From the NCBI GenBank assembly GCA_033032175.1, contig CM065308.1, forward strand, positions 20,765,590-20,829,589: 64,000 nucleotides of DNA. The letters are read 5' to 3'. The notes under the pieces are model-generated. The model did no database searches. It was not told the DNA's origin and saw only the letters and a list, made by a program, of their open reading frames with translations. Below, in pieces: positions 22,141 through 34,269 of the stretch; within the stretch, counting starts at the first letter, position 1, and each line of letters begins with the position of its first letter. Source of the stretch: Saturnia japonica (lineage: Eukaryota; Arthropoda; Insecta; Lepidoptera; Saturniidae). The position numbers were made by a program, and so were the translations under genes.

Positions 22141-24230
22141 TTCAATAGCTGATTACTTGTTTCATATTTCTTGTGTTTCACTTTGTTTCACTTGTGGAAA
22201 TTTTTCTAGTTCACTATGCCAGTTTCATCCAATCTCTGGAGTCAATAGGCCGTCTAATATTAGATTTGTTTGCTTTCTGCAACATTGGTGATATAATCGA
22301 CGATTTTAGAACGAGAAACTCATACAGTCATCTCAATGACATGATGAGCTGGTCATATATTTGTTTGATTTGAAGTTTATCTTTGATTTTATAGCACATC
22401 GGATTATCAGATATGATCCGTCTGTGCTGATTTCATCTCGATCTTTTGTAATATTTTGTATGATTATTAACTATTCCAACAGCTTTTTAAAATTTTCTTT
22501 AGTTTTCTAAGTAGTCCCCTTTATTAAGTCATTACTTATTTCTGCAATTTAACTGTGATCATACTAATTAGGTAGACACAACATTATTTAGAAGTTTTTA
22601 CAAGTAAAATAAATAAAAATCTGTTGATGGAACTGTGAATAGACTTAAGCATCTAGGCGACTATTAAATGGCGTCCATAAAACATCTTATAACACGGAAG
22701 TTAAATTGAATAAAAGTAAGCTATTTTATCGAAAAATGGTATTTATCATCGTAGAATTAGGGGAGATATTTTTGAAGAAATTGGTGGGAAAATGCAAACT
22801 AACGCCACTTAGAATCCTATCTGAGTATATCGTTCCAATGTTTATACTGAATGGAGATAGATTAGATCTGCTACTCGTCATGCTGTCTGGTAATCTAGTA
22901 AATGTTTGAATTATGTTATACCGAAGATAGTTTTAATAAATCTAATAAAGCAGTTATTAGGCACCATCTGCGTAATTTCAAACCTCAATAATCGTATTCC
23001 ATACGTTTTACAATTCATTTGAGGTTTTATCTACGATAGTAGTTCCAGGTAATATTTAGACATTCGTTTTCAATTGTTTTCCGATTCGTGAACCACTTTA
23101 TAGAATACTGCACATACCTAGTATGTTGTCGGACGTTCCACAGAACCGATTAGAGTGGGTGTAGTTATTGATTCTATTTTTTTCAGCTTTGATGTCTACC
23201 CACGCTTGACGCCTACGCACATTTGTAAATATTATGAAGCATGATTTAGTGATCAAACACTCACGTTTAATTTAATTTTCTTGACAACACTGTTGGCGCT
23301 TCCACGTTCAGTTTTAGGGCGTCTATTATGTCAATTAAACCGTATTTTAGTATATAAATATAGGTCAATTATCAAACGTTATAAAGTTTCAGGGTTAAAA
23401 CAGCTGCAAACTTTCTTTTTTAGAATTGATAGCAACTTTTAACCCTAGCTTTTGATCACCGATATATTTATTGAAATTGATTCATTTGTATTTTTTGTTA
23501 CCATACCTAATTTGAAAGCGCTTCATGCCAAAATCTTTTCATCTGCAAAATTAATTACAAAAAAAATATCTTTGCAATAATTTGAATAGTTTTGCTTTGC
23601 TATTCGAAAAAGCACTGTTTAATATGCACTTGCAAGACTATTCGACCTATTACAGTGAACTGAACAGCCAAATTATCTCTAACATATTATATATCATATC
23701 TGGCACATATTAAAATTACAATAGATTTCTTGGCAGTGTTTAATTTTTCCAGTATTAGCCTTTATAATAGTTGGTATTGCACAAGGGGTCTTCACTCTGG
23801 CACGGTTGGATACTGGCCAGGTGGCCTCTGTATTACCCAAAGTGTAATTTTTTACTTGACTTCTGGCGTCTGGATGGAGGCCATTTTGTCTAATTTTTTT
23901 TCTTTATTTCGTTGATTAATTCATAAAAAATGTATGTTAAATTTTTTGCCATTTTGCAATTTGAATTAATTTCGTTTTTTGCTGTTGTGTTTTTTATACT
24001 TGGCCTGATATTGTAAGACAAAGCTTCATTAGCTTTTTTCAATATTTTTTAAGTCCAGCACTCAGCTTACCAACACCCTGTTGGATGGGGAGGGGGCACT
24101 GCAACTATTTATACTATCTCACTTTACCAATAAAACTGCATAATTGTTAATAACTGGGAATAAAACAAATACGAAATTACGGCTATTGTCTTCGTTCTTG
24201 AATATATGTCTAATATTAATATATTATAAT
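22141..24230. other. Long AT-rich noncoding stretch
   Basis: No exon, promoter or known repeat was found. The frame at 23730-23915 (GLHSGTVGYWPGG) is not AT-poor enough or conserved enough to call; it may be a worn LINE scrap. Confidence 0.35.
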
Positions 24231-24825
24231 ACTAGCAATGTCCGCAGCTCCGCTCGTGTGCACTACAGAATTATTTACGACTAACTGTGCCTGTGGCTTC
24301 ACTCACGTGGACTACAGAACGCCCGCGCGAATTTTGCTCCACCGCTCCCGGCTATTTTAAAGACAAAAATGCTTATTGTAGGTGTTCCTGAGAAAACACA
24401 TATATACTCTCACAGACATTTTTGTAGTCTTTTTAATGCCTATAATTATATGGTACATTAATTTTCTATATCTATTATGGTTTACTCAGCATAAACCATT
24501 TAAGCGCCCGATTTGATTCACCATGACCAGTTTTTTTTATTTGTGCGGAACCCTAATTCTTTTTCTAAAACAAAAGTAGCCTAAATTACTCCCTATATTA
24601 TCTGTTATCTATCATTGAAATTCCCGTCAAAATCGGTCCTACCGTTTCGGAGATTACCCGGAACAAACAGACAGACAGACAGACAAAAATGTTAAAAATG
24701 GGCTTTTTGTTATATGTATCGTATATACTTTCATATTAACGATATCTTCTATACAATTAATAAAACTGTTGTTTTGACATTACAAACAGAGACTTCAGTT
24801 TTATTAATTGTGTAGAAGATATCGT
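24231..24825 (-). mobile_element. Helitron, type 3, with duplicated 3' end and hairpin 5' end
   Basis: Minus-strand element matching 54132-54631 and 58486-59004: GGTTTACTCAGCATAAACC, GTGCGGAACCCTAATTC, AAATCGGTC, CGTTTCGGAGATTACCCGG and tandem CAGA. Its 3' end is doubled: CTAGCAATGTCCGCAGC (24233) and CTAACTGTGCCTGTGGC (24282) are each followed by a similar CACTACAG/GGACTACAG. The 5' end carries a 30-bp inverted repeat (24739-24768 against 24796-24825). Confidence 0.7.
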
Positions 24826-24828
24826 ATT

Positions 24829-24950
24829 TTTTTTGAAGTTAAGGACCAAGTATCTGAGTAAAACAAAAAAAGGATCAAAACTTATCCAGTACTTTTTGCG
24901 GGATGCGTGCACAATGACAAACCCCTAACACCTCTATCATTTTATACAAA
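24829..24950 (-). mobile_element. Helitron scrap
   Basis: AAGGACCAAGTATCTGAGTA, CCAGTACTTTTTGCGGGATG and GCACAATGACAAAC match 54021-54110, another Helitron-like segment next to a type 3 copy. Confidence 0.5.
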
Positions 24951-25744
24951 ACATATACGTATATAATTCTATTGCGGACAGAAATCGACAGGATTATCCA
25001 TAGCAAGAGAAGAAATTTGGATCCCTATCAAAAGTTTCAAACAGAAACCTAAAATGTAAATTTATGTTTCATGCAATAAGTTGTATTAATACGTAATAAT
25101 GAGTAGTGTGTATTATTACCTACTGCTGGATAATTTTATTATTATTATAAATTTTACTATTTTGCAAAACTTGAACGAACGATCACTTGTTGTTAATTAA
25201 CGTCCGCTGTCTAGTTATTGTCTAGGCTTCGTAAAATCAAAACATCTGATGTGAACCTTTCCACAATCAGCTGTGTAACTTAGTGACACGTTTGTTTTCA
25301 TAGTCAAATCAAAATTGTTTCAAATTATTAAATTCAAATATGAAACGAAACTATCCTGTAACTTTCGGCAACTCTGGCAACACTTCTTACTATCTGTCGT
25401 TTGGTATTCCCCTTCACATAATAAAATGTCATTCCGTTCACTGCATACTTCTTCGAAACAATATAGTCCCTAAGAAGTCACTTTTGGATGACAAAAAACT
25501 TCTATTGATTCGGAAAACATCTCAGTCATCAAGAAGCTGGTAAGAAATCGGATCGGGTTTATCATTTCTTTTTACTTTATTTTTTCCTTATCCCAGCTAA
25601 TCGCATCATTTTTAATAAGTAATTGTTTATTAACAAAAGTTGTTGGAACTCGTTTGCTGCTAGAATCAATGATTTTTGAGAGAAATGCTACAGAGGCTTT
25701 TTTGCAGTGTAACCCTGCACAAAACATGTCAACTTATGGAATAT
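24951..25744. other. Noncoding with a LINE-tail scrap
   Basis: At 25500-25560 TTCGGAAAACATCTCAGTCA and ATCGGATCGGGTTTATCA match the LINE 3' end at 30150-30220 (minus orientation). Otherwise no feature. Confidence 0.4.
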
Positions 25745-26330
25745 ATTATCAAGTCTTATTTATTTATTAAAGAAGCGCCAACAGCGGGCATATTTTACTT
25801 GAGCCATTTTTACAATTCATTGTAAGTGATATACAGTTACGCGAACCTATTATAGGCGCCCACTACATTGATAGCATAAAGTAACGCAAATGTAATTTAA
25901 AAAATAAACGAAAGTAACTTAAGTACAAGTAAGTTTTTACAACGTATGAAAAACTACTACTAATAAAAAATAATAATTTAAATTAATACTAATATAATTA
26001 ACAGAAAATTCATGTAAATAGCATTGTAACATTAAAATAATTCATTGAAAGGACCACTATGTTTTAATTAATAATGGGAAAGAAAAATAAAAAATAAAAC
26101 AGAGAGACCAGTGATTATGAATAGAGATTATTGTAAATTAAATTAAGTCCCTTATGTGAAATAACTTTTAATCTTGGTAATAATGTCCGGTAATGTCTGT
26201 GCAAATATGTCAAAATTCTCTATCAATCCAATAAGCTCATTGTATGTTCTGCACATTCTCACGATAGGCTAGTTATATCCGAGATTGGTTCTACAGAGTG
26301 GTTGAGAGAAAAATTTACTAATTTATATAT
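25745..26330 (-). mobile_element. LINE 3' end, minus orientation
   Basis: Starts (plus view) with a TTTA-repeat tail followed by AT-rich 3' untranslated sequence. On the minus strand a short frame ends MCRTYNELIGLIENFDIFAQ before a stop near 26160, as expected for the C-terminus of a LINE protein. Clade unknown. Confidence 0.45.
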
Positions 26331-26929
26331 GAGAATTTAATTATTTTTTAAATATGAGAACACATTTCCACACACGGTCATTTAATTCTAAACTAAGCAA
26401 AGCTTGTATTATGGTAACTGAACAGCTGTTGTACTATACATTCATATTTAATTACGACCATCACATAAAAGTCATTCAAGTGCCGGTATCGAACCCTCTA
26501 CATACATCCACAGAATTATTAATATGATTATAAACTTTAAATATTACTTGAACAGCTGAAAAAAAAAACCATTATTAAAAAACATTTTAGAAAACTGGCG
26601 TGTTTTTCGAACTGGTAGTAGTGTTTTGACGTTCATAAGTTTAGTGCGTTCTTAATTCTTACATTGTAGTGCGCTTTGTCAAACAGTCATGGTACAAAAA
26701 GGATCTTTTGCGTAGAAGAAACGTTAAGAAATAATTTTTAATATATCGGCCATTATTATTATATATTAATATTATTTTCTCGCCAGGAAAGGATATACTA
26801 AACTTTTACACAAAAATTATAACTTTTGTGTACTTATATTTCAACAACGTACGTTTTTTTTTCAACAATTTATGGCACACATTTAACACATAAAAGCTAA
26901 ACTTAGTTCTCTTACTTGTTGTCTACGTG
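26331..26929. other. Noncoding spacer
   Basis: AT-rich; no feature recognised. Confidence 0.35.
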
Positions 26930-27660
26930 AATATGGCAGACATGTTCCTATGCAAACCCGATACACAATCTACAATGCTATTACAAAATCACATTTACAA
27001 TATTTAAATGAAGTATGGGGATGTGCTCCTAAATCTACACTAAAAGAACTACAAATCTTTTAAAATAAGGCAATAAAATCACTATTTAATTATGATAATT
27101 TAACGTCTAGTGAAAAGATATACAATGAGACGAATATTATGACTATAAGGCAAATCTACGTCTATAAGACATGCATTTTAATAAAAAACATCCTGAATAA
27201 AAATCTTCATTCACATATAACTTTGAAAAAAAGGACATCAAAACGTTATTTAAGAAACACAAACAAACTAATAGTAACTAAACCAAGAACAACAAAGTAT
27301 GGTATGTATTCAAAACATGAAATTTGAGGGAGCTAACCTATTTAATAAATTACCTATGGAAATGAGAGAAACAGAATCGCTTAACATATTTAATGGAAGG
27401 TTAAAAATATATTTAAAGGGTAAATATTTGTTTTAAGTTATAAGGATTCTATATTATTGTGTTGTGTTTTGTATTTTTATTTATTTTTTTATGATTTTTA
27501 TGATCTGCTTTTCTTTTTTTATATTTTTTACTTTGTTTACGTTATTGGTGTTAATATTTGGCAATCAATGTATCAAAATTTATTTTCTGTTTTTGAACTC
27601 ACTGAATGTTTATAATATTCGTAAATTGTAATAAACATTTATGTTATTCTCATTATGTGA
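26930..27660 (+). mobile_element. CR1/L2-like LINE C-terminal fragment
   Basis: Plus-strand frames read YNAITKSHLQYLNEVWGCAPK, then KAIKSLFNYDNL, then MTIRQIYVYKTCILIKNIL (27139-27327), then LFNKLPMEMRETESLNIFNGRLKIYL and a stop near 27436. These match the reverse-transcriptase thumb and the RLKxYL C-terminus of LINEs. A TAA at 27061 and a frameshift near 27328 disable it. Confidence 0.65.
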
Positions 27661-28289
27661 ACTATGTCCTTTTGAGTAATAAATTTCTTTAAACCTAAAG
27701 TTTGATCACAGTATCAAAATATAATGTTAAGTAACTTTGTAACCGAAAATTGTAACATGCTAAACCTGGAGGAACTGGCTCTCAAGTGCGGCAGTCGGAA
27801 CATACTGATTTTGAAGTTGAAAGAGTTAGCTAGCCAGACGAGCATTGCAAAGTGAAATATCGCAATATTCAGTAAGCAGAAAGAGTATGAATCATCATTT
27901 AAAAAGCTTGTCCGTTAAAAATTCAATAGTTCTTAATCTTAAATAATTTATTGGAAACAAGTTTATACTTAAATCTCACCTGATATATAGTGAACATGAC
28001 GTTCATAGGAATGCGCTTGCCAACAAAATACCTCTTCGGTACCGTTTTAAAATGTTAGGTTAGTATGACGTCACGGGTTCGAACTTCTAACGCCAGTGAG
28101 GAATTTTACAAGTCTGTTATCAATAATGAATTAGATATTTCGTTTATACCGCTCATGAGAGCAGGTGTTTTCTTTTTTAAAATCAAACTGAATTAATGAT
28201 TCATCATCAGTTGCCAGTGTCATACCGTTACTATGAAAGCTTTCAAATTCGATTCAAAAAAGTGACGCGGTGCTTTAAAGCGAAGTACT
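27661..28289. other. Noncoding with SINE scrap
   Basis: 27760-27860 contains TGCTAAACCTGGAGGA, CTCAAGTGCGG and AGTTAGCTAGCCAGAC, a heavily worn family B SINE remnant in unclear orientation. The remainder is unassigned. Confidence 0.35.
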
Positions 28290-28842
28290 AAGTTATCATA
28301 ACTTTGCCTTCCCAATACATTTTGAAAAATATAATGTATGTTCGGAAAAATGAAGATAATTTTGAACTTATATCTAACAGGCACAGTTTCAATACTAGAA
28401 ATAAATATAAAATAGTTATTCCATCTTTTACACTTAGTAAAACAAATAAAAGGTTTTTAGGTAATAAAATTATGTTAAGTTCTATAATAAATTTCCTAAG
28501 CACATTACCGATTTGCCTGGTAATAAGTTCAAGAATCAAATTAAGCAAGTTTTATTGTCGAAAGGGTTATTTATGTGATTACGTGAATGAATGCGATGTC
28601 TGGATGTGATTCCATCTCTGTACATCTACTGAAAATCATAATAACTGTATTTTATAATGAAATACTGTAAAAACTAATTAAAAAAAGAAAATAAGATGTT
28701 GATAAACCCGACCGAGTTTCTTGTCGGTTCTTCTCGATGACTGGGTTGTTTTCCGAATCGAGGGTAGTGTACCTAATGGAAATGATATTGATAAGTGCCT
28801 TGTTAGGGCCTAAATTGAATAAAAAATATTTTGATTTTGATT
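28290..28842 (+). mobile_element. Jockey-like LINE 3' end
   Basis: The frame 28304-28609 ends NRHSFNTRNKYKIVIPSFTL, then CRKGYLCDYVNECDVW and a stop, the usual C-terminus of an abundant lepidopteran LINE. The 3' untranslated region includes AACCCGACCGAGTTTCTTGTCGGTTCTTCTCG and ends in TTTTGATTTTGATT, a typical short-repeat end. 30077-30235 is a reversed copy of this tail. Confidence 0.7.
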
Positions 28843-29099
28843 ATTGTAGCATGACTTTGATGTTGCAATCGTCTAATGTTATGGCGACTACTTGTTGGCC
28901 ACCATCGTGATATAAACAAATTTTACATGGGGATAAAGTGGGATCACTTTGCAAATCTTCTAGCATGTGAGATTTTTAAGGAGTATGGTAAGTTTTTACT
29001 ACGAGTTACTAATGGTTCAAATGTGATTACAGAGCAATTTCCTACACACGAGCAATAGTAAAACATTATTAACTACTCTTGATTACTTTTATGAGGTAA
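28843..29099. other. Noncoding spacer
   Basis: The short frame 28876-29058 has no recognisable family; no feature called. Confidence 0.3.
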
Positions 29100-29350
29100 G
29101 AAATTTTGCAGATTCCTCTCTACTTAGGGCAACTAGACTGGCGGAATACTTCCACCGTACAAAAGATCGCAGCCAGATAACCTTGTGTTGTGTTCCTGCG
29201 GTAAGCAGGGGTTCCAGAGCTCCTTGGGTTAGGGGAGTTCAATGTCGGTAACGCGTTAATCATACCTATGGTATTACAAGCGTCCATAGTCTAGAATAGC
29301 CGCTTACTTTCAGACGGGCCGTATGCTTGTCACCTTACTTGTATAAAATA
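29100..29350 (+). repeat. Dispersed repeat family C (LINE tail), long copy
   Basis: Contains GTGTTGTGTTCCTGCGGTAA, CAGAGCTCCTTGGGTTAGG, GTCGGTAACGCGTTAA and TAGCCGCTTACTTTCAGACGG. The first half reads LCCVPAVSRGSRAPW, suggesting that it is the last coding part plus 3' end of a LINE. Confidence 0.6.
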
Positions 29351-29889
29351 AGTTGCTTTCAGTTTGTTTATAAGTCAGGTAAATGGACTGCAACCATTTT
29401 TTTCTTCTTCGCCTCTTATCTTGGCAATTATCCAATATAATTTATTTATTAGTTAAATGTTTTCAAACTAGTGCAACCGTCTTGCACGAGACATCAAGGC
29501 TGGGGATATAAATATGTTATTTAGGTTCAGTATATTTATATATAAATTAACCAATACAATTTTTAATTTTCTCATTTTGTGAGATTTATGCGAGTGCCTC
29601 GTGTCAGTTAATTTGCAATAAGTTATATGTTTGGACGACAGAGGTAGGGTGTAATGAACAATTAAGAACAACGAAAAATTAATATTATTATATTAAATAC
29701 CAAATGTAGCCGGACCGCTTTGCTGGGCGTACTTTTTTATATCGGTTTAAAAGTATCCTATTTTCATTTCTTTCACATAATCTACCTTTATTGCAACCAT
29801 TTAAATCGTTATAACTATTTGAGAGTTATTAAGGAACATACATCCTGACATTTACATCTTCTTCTTTATTCTTGTAATTTCTTATTCTT
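29351..29889. other. Noncoding spacer
   Basis: AT-rich; no feature recognised. Confidence 0.35.
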
Positions 29890-30024
29890 CTTATATATAA
29901 CAATGTATGTTCCCAATGGACTTCAAAACGGCTGTAGCGATTTTAGTGAAATTTTCAGACAATTATATATTCGTCCAGCGGGTGATTCTGTATGGATAAA
30001 GCAACGCGTGGTCGGGTTTGCTAG
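29890..30024 (+). mobile_element. Short Helitron, type 6
   Basis: Helitron-like AACGGCTGTAGCGATTTTAG near the 5' side and a 3' end AAAGCAACGCGTGGTCGGG followed by CTAGT. About 135 bp. Confidence 0.5.
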
Positions 30025-30076
30025 TTTATAATAATTAACTACTATATAAACAGATTATATAGATATAGATTTCCTA

Positions 30077-30235
30077 GCCAAATTAAAATCAAAATATCTT
30101 TTATTCAATTTAGGTCCCAAGAAGGTACTTATGAATATTAAAACACTTACCACCGGTTCGGAAAACATCCCAGCCATCGAGAAGAACCGACAAGAAAATC
30201 GATCGGGTTTATCAACATCTTTTTATCTTCTTATC
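30077..30235 (-). mobile_element. LINE 3' tail, reversed copy
   Basis: Reverse complement of the tail at 28700-28842 (AATCAAAATATCTTTTATTC, TCGGAAAACATCCCAGCC, GAGAAGAACCGACAAG). Confidence 0.65.
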
Positions 30236-31129
30236 TTAAATAGAAAGAAAGCACATAACAACTAAATGAGTGAACGGAAAAGAACTTACTCTTTACTTTT
30301 ATCTGAAGCTGAAACCTAATATTCAAAGGAAATAATTTTAATGAAACTTTTGATTGATAACAATTAGCAAATTATATTAATTCGTTTTAATTTAATATTA
30401 AACAATCATTCTTCCTCCACACAATGAAAACAAGATTAAACACTGTTTCATTTTGTCACATGACGAAACAAAAAAAAATTAAAAGTATTATGTATCTGTT
30501 TATATTATTGATGGTACTTACTTAAAAAATAATAATTCAATAATCAAAACATAAAGAATATCACGTAATTACGTGCAGCTTCTCGATCAGTATACAAACT
30601 TGTAATGGGTACTGTATACCAGGTTTCTTTATAAGTTAAATTATTAAAAAGAAACAAAAAACCGACTGCAACAATATTACTTGACATTTTTTTTTCCAAA
30701 TTTTGCTTTTTATTTGATTTCCAACCCTCGTACTTATATATTATATAACCTAAGTCACTCCCACAAATAAGACGAATCTAAAGACACATCATACGCGAAA
30801 ATCCATCTTGCCGTTTAGGCTACATACAGAGCGTGACAAAGAAATATATACCTATACTTACCTACATACATACGCTCGAAAAACGTAGCCTCTTTTTCAC
30901 AGTCGGGTAAAAACTGATTTTTATCTTGGTTTCTATTTGTTGGGAGTGTGTAAAATGTATACATAAATTAATAAATTTGTCGTAACACAAAATATTCATG
31001 CGATGTTTGTCTGTACATAATTTTTACATTTAGCGTAGTCCATAAGTCACATTATTTTATTGTAATATTATTGTAAGCAATTGTAGACGAACCTTTATAA
31101 ATAAATCATAATGTTTTCCATTGTTTCAG
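30236..31129. other. Noncoding, presumed intron before the proline-rich exon
   Basis: AT-rich. 30655-30910 contains AAAAAACCGACTGCAAC and worn dispersed-repeat sequence. It ends with the acceptor CATTGTTTCAG. Confidence 0.4.
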
Positions 31130-31647
31130 CGATACACATGGTGGCGTGACACCGGGTTGACTCGTATCAATTCGCGAGATGTCGCAGCCGCCACCAGGGC
31201 GCGGGCGCGCACGTCCCCCGGGCCCATCCTCCCCCCTCAACTACCGTCCCCCATCGCCATGGGCACCGAGTCCTCCGCCATTGATTTCTGGTCCAAGACA
31301 CTCCACAGCGATAGTCACACCTCCACCAGTACATCCGTCACCAAAACCGTTCCGTCCGTTACACTCGCCGTCCCCTAGCTCTCATTTCTCGATATCTCCT
31401 TACGCGATGTCGCCAATTTTGGGACAGAGTCCCGAGTATTGCTATTCTTCCCCGTACGAACCGGTCCGCGAGTACGATTACGCTGGGATACCTTTGGAAC
31501 CTCCTCCGCCGCCGCGTCACATGATATACGAGGAGGACGAAGAAGATAGAGGACCTTCCACAGCAGAAATCATTGCCCAGCAATCGCAGGAGGGTTATGT
31601 TGATGAGAAATTGGCAGAATATCAGGCGACGATTCAGTTATTGCAAG
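31130..31647 (+). CDS. Proline-rich N-terminal exon of an unidentified protein
   Basis: A GC-rich exon bounded by a good acceptor (TTGTTTCAG, 31121-31129) and a strong donor (CAAG/GTGAGT at 31648). The ATG at 31179 (GCGAGATGTC) opens 156 codons plus one base, so the intron is phase 1. The protein starts MSQPPPGRGRARPPGP, is disordered and proline/serine-rich to about residue 110 (PPPPPRHM), has an acidic patch EEDEED, and ends in a helical, coiled-coil-like stretch STAEIIAQQSQEGYVDEKLA then EYQATIQLLQ. The remaining 49 nt are 5' untranslated. The gene continues to the right; no later exon was found in the window. The C-terminal helix before a phase-1 junction made me think of the segment ahead of the calponin-homology domains in nesprin (Msp300)-type proteins, but that is a guess without alignment. 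A second frame, 31121-31378, overlaps and is judged a GC-driven shadow. Confidence 0.75.
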
Positions 31648-33054
31648 GTGAGTTAACTTCATTTACTTTGCCTAAAAAATTTGAGGCTTTCAGATGAAAA
31701 TTCTTTTGTTTTAGTAATCTCCATTTTTCTAGAATAATTATGATATCGTTTTATTTCACCAATGACTGGAATGTTAATAAAATAAAATTCTCACTATGAT
31801 TGTTAAGGCATCAGCAGAAATAGAACGTACAGAAAGATAATAAAGTCTCAAAGCAATATCATGAATCAAGTTTGAGTCATCATTCCTCCATTAAAAGTGG
31901 TGCAATCTTGAACATTATTACATGTATGATTCAATCTTTAAGCAGTTAGTATCATAATCGAAACTGATTATATAATATTTCGTGTTTCCAGCAATCGCTG
32001 ATTGTAATCATTTATTTTTGTTCATTGAAATCAAAATGAGCTACTTGGGAGCTTGATTGTAGTAACTTTAAATACTAATCATTATATCACATTGAAGGCA
32101 GTATAAATTAAATCTGTGTAAAAAATCAAATTGATAAAAGGTAAGTTCTTTTATTTTTAACACAAACCAGTATCATTAACATCAACAGTATCTCCAATTA
32201 GCATTAGTGTTATATCTTTCCAATTTGTAACAGTAGTTACTTATATTTTATGTGATCAGCCTACTAATGATATTAGCTACCCGAGTTAACTACAGCACGG
32301 CAATTTGAGATATAATATTTTGTTAAATTATAATTTTTCAAAAATTGTATCTCAGAGAGACCTACAGTAGATTCCTTTTGATTGCTTGTAATTCTATTTG
32401 TCATCTTTTAGAACCAGATTCTATTGTTTATCTGCATGTATATTATAAGTAACAGTTATGAAGTGCGAAGTGCTATTTACTCATACATCATTAATCTTTA
32501 AAACGGATTACCTAAATCTATTTTATATAACCCACTATGCACATAATTAAATTATAACCGTGACAGAAAGTCCGAATTACAACGACCTTCCAGAAAGCTG
32601 TAAAGTTTTATGATTGTTGAAACAAGCTCAGGATGCGTATGCATCTATGCTTAATTAAGAACATCTAAACATTTTGAAACTCATTATAAATATTAGAATT
32701 TATAATTAATACGACGCCATCTTTTTTTCTTTCATTGTAGTTTTTAATCTTTTTATTCCCGCTATCTAAAATTTATATTTTAAACGTGAAAGTATTTCTG
32801 TTCGATTGTTTTTCTATAATCATGTTCAAAATGCTGAACGGATTCTAATAAAATTTTACAGAGAAATCGGTCATGCCATGGAATAAGTAGTAAGTTGGAA
32901 TTGCTACACTCACGGAATAAAGAGTAAATGTGTGTTAGGTAAATTTTATGTTCGTAATTACTTCTGTATACCAAAAACTGTTGTATCATTTTTTTAAATG
33001 GGTGTTTTTTAGTTACTCTTCTAACACGCAAGAGCTCTGAATGTAATGATACTG
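31648..33054. other. Noncoding, intron after the proline-rich exon
   Basis: AT-rich; no exon or repeat was recognised. Confidence 0.4.
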
Positions 33055-33610
33055 TATACCTGTATACATCGCGCGTCTATCCCAACGGGGTAGGCAGAGA
33101 CCACGTCATTCCACTTGCTACGATCCTGGTATAATCTTTCGCTTCTTCAACATTCATCAATCTTTTCGGTTTAGAGCACTCTTGACTTGACCTTTCTTCA
33201 GAACGTCCCCGATTTGGTCGTGGAACGTTAATCTAGACCTTCCTCTTCTAACATTCCCATTCACAATCGCCTTATAAATTTATTAGCCATTCTTCTTTCA
33301 TTCATCCTCTCAGCATGCCCAAACCATCTAAGCATTCTTTTCTCAATCCGTGTGACTATATCTTCTTTCACACCACAGAATTCTCTTATCACATTATTTC
33401 TTATACTGTCACTCAAATTCACTCCTAACATATCTCTTAGCGCTCTTATTTTTACTGCATTTATTCTACTTTTATATGATGACGGATCAGTATAAGGTTT
33501 ATAATTGATATCAGATTTACAATCTGCTGTTACATCATCGTTAAATTTTTCTGTATCTTTGCCAAACATATAAGCTGCAGCGAGTGCATGTAAACAAACA
33601 AATTGCACTA
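33055..33610 (-). mobile_element. RTE-like LINE 3' end
   Basis: The minus-strand frame 33608-33261 reads RINAVKIRALRDMLGVNLSD, then KRMLRWFGHAERMNERRMAN, the C-terminal domain of an abundant insect LINE. The coding sequence continues past a break toward 33080 (TTCTTCAACATTCATCAA on the plus strand) and ends near CCCAACGGGGTAGGCAGAG. It is 5' truncated. Confidence 0.7.
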
Positions 33611-34269
33611 TAACTGTATTTGCATCTCGTGCCAGATCGATGAGCTTATCGTTTGTATCACGTTTGAATCATTATTTCTTGGAGACATTTATTTTTGTCA
33701 CGGTAATGCATTAATCAAACATTTAAAATAGTCTCACAGATGTGAATCTCAACTTAAATGTTATACCAATATCATTAAACCCATCTGGTTTTTAATCAAA
33801 GGATTTCAATCAATTAAATTCATGATGAATTTATCAACCTTGCTAAGTTTATTTGTTCTATCAGTTTTAGCAAGAGCACTACAGCCTTTTCGAGGACCAT
33901 TTAGTCCTATTTTTCGCTGACAGATGTAAATTAACACGCCCCCAACTTTGAAATGTTGTACAACAGAAAAAATATTTTATTTATTTATTTTATTTTGTTT
34001 GGTGATACATGATGACTAGTATATATATGTGGGACGTAAACAAAGAAAAAACACTAATTAACTGGAAAACGTCTTTACTACAGGAATACATCAACAATTC
34101 GTCTTAAAATCACAATCTTACAACAGTTACCGAACACACCGTCTTCACCCAAACGTCATTCTTCAATCTCTCGTGTCGCCACCTATCTTATTATCGACGC
34201 AAGTTTCTTTTTTTTTTTTTTATTCGACATCTAATCTTTTGCCATCATCCCACATATATATATACAAAT
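33611..34269. other. Noncoding spacer
   Basis: AT-rich; contains a TTTA repeat near 33975-33995 and a T-run near 34207-34220. No gene. Confidence 0.35.

Noticed and set aside
31121..31378. 85-residue frame overlapping the proline-rich exon
   Set aside because: Begins before the splice acceptor and lacks the start context of the frame at 31179; a GC-driven shadow.
33261..33608. 115-residue minus-strand frame as a host gene
   Set aside because: It is the C-terminal part of a LINE reverse transcriptase with the usual WFGHAERM motif.
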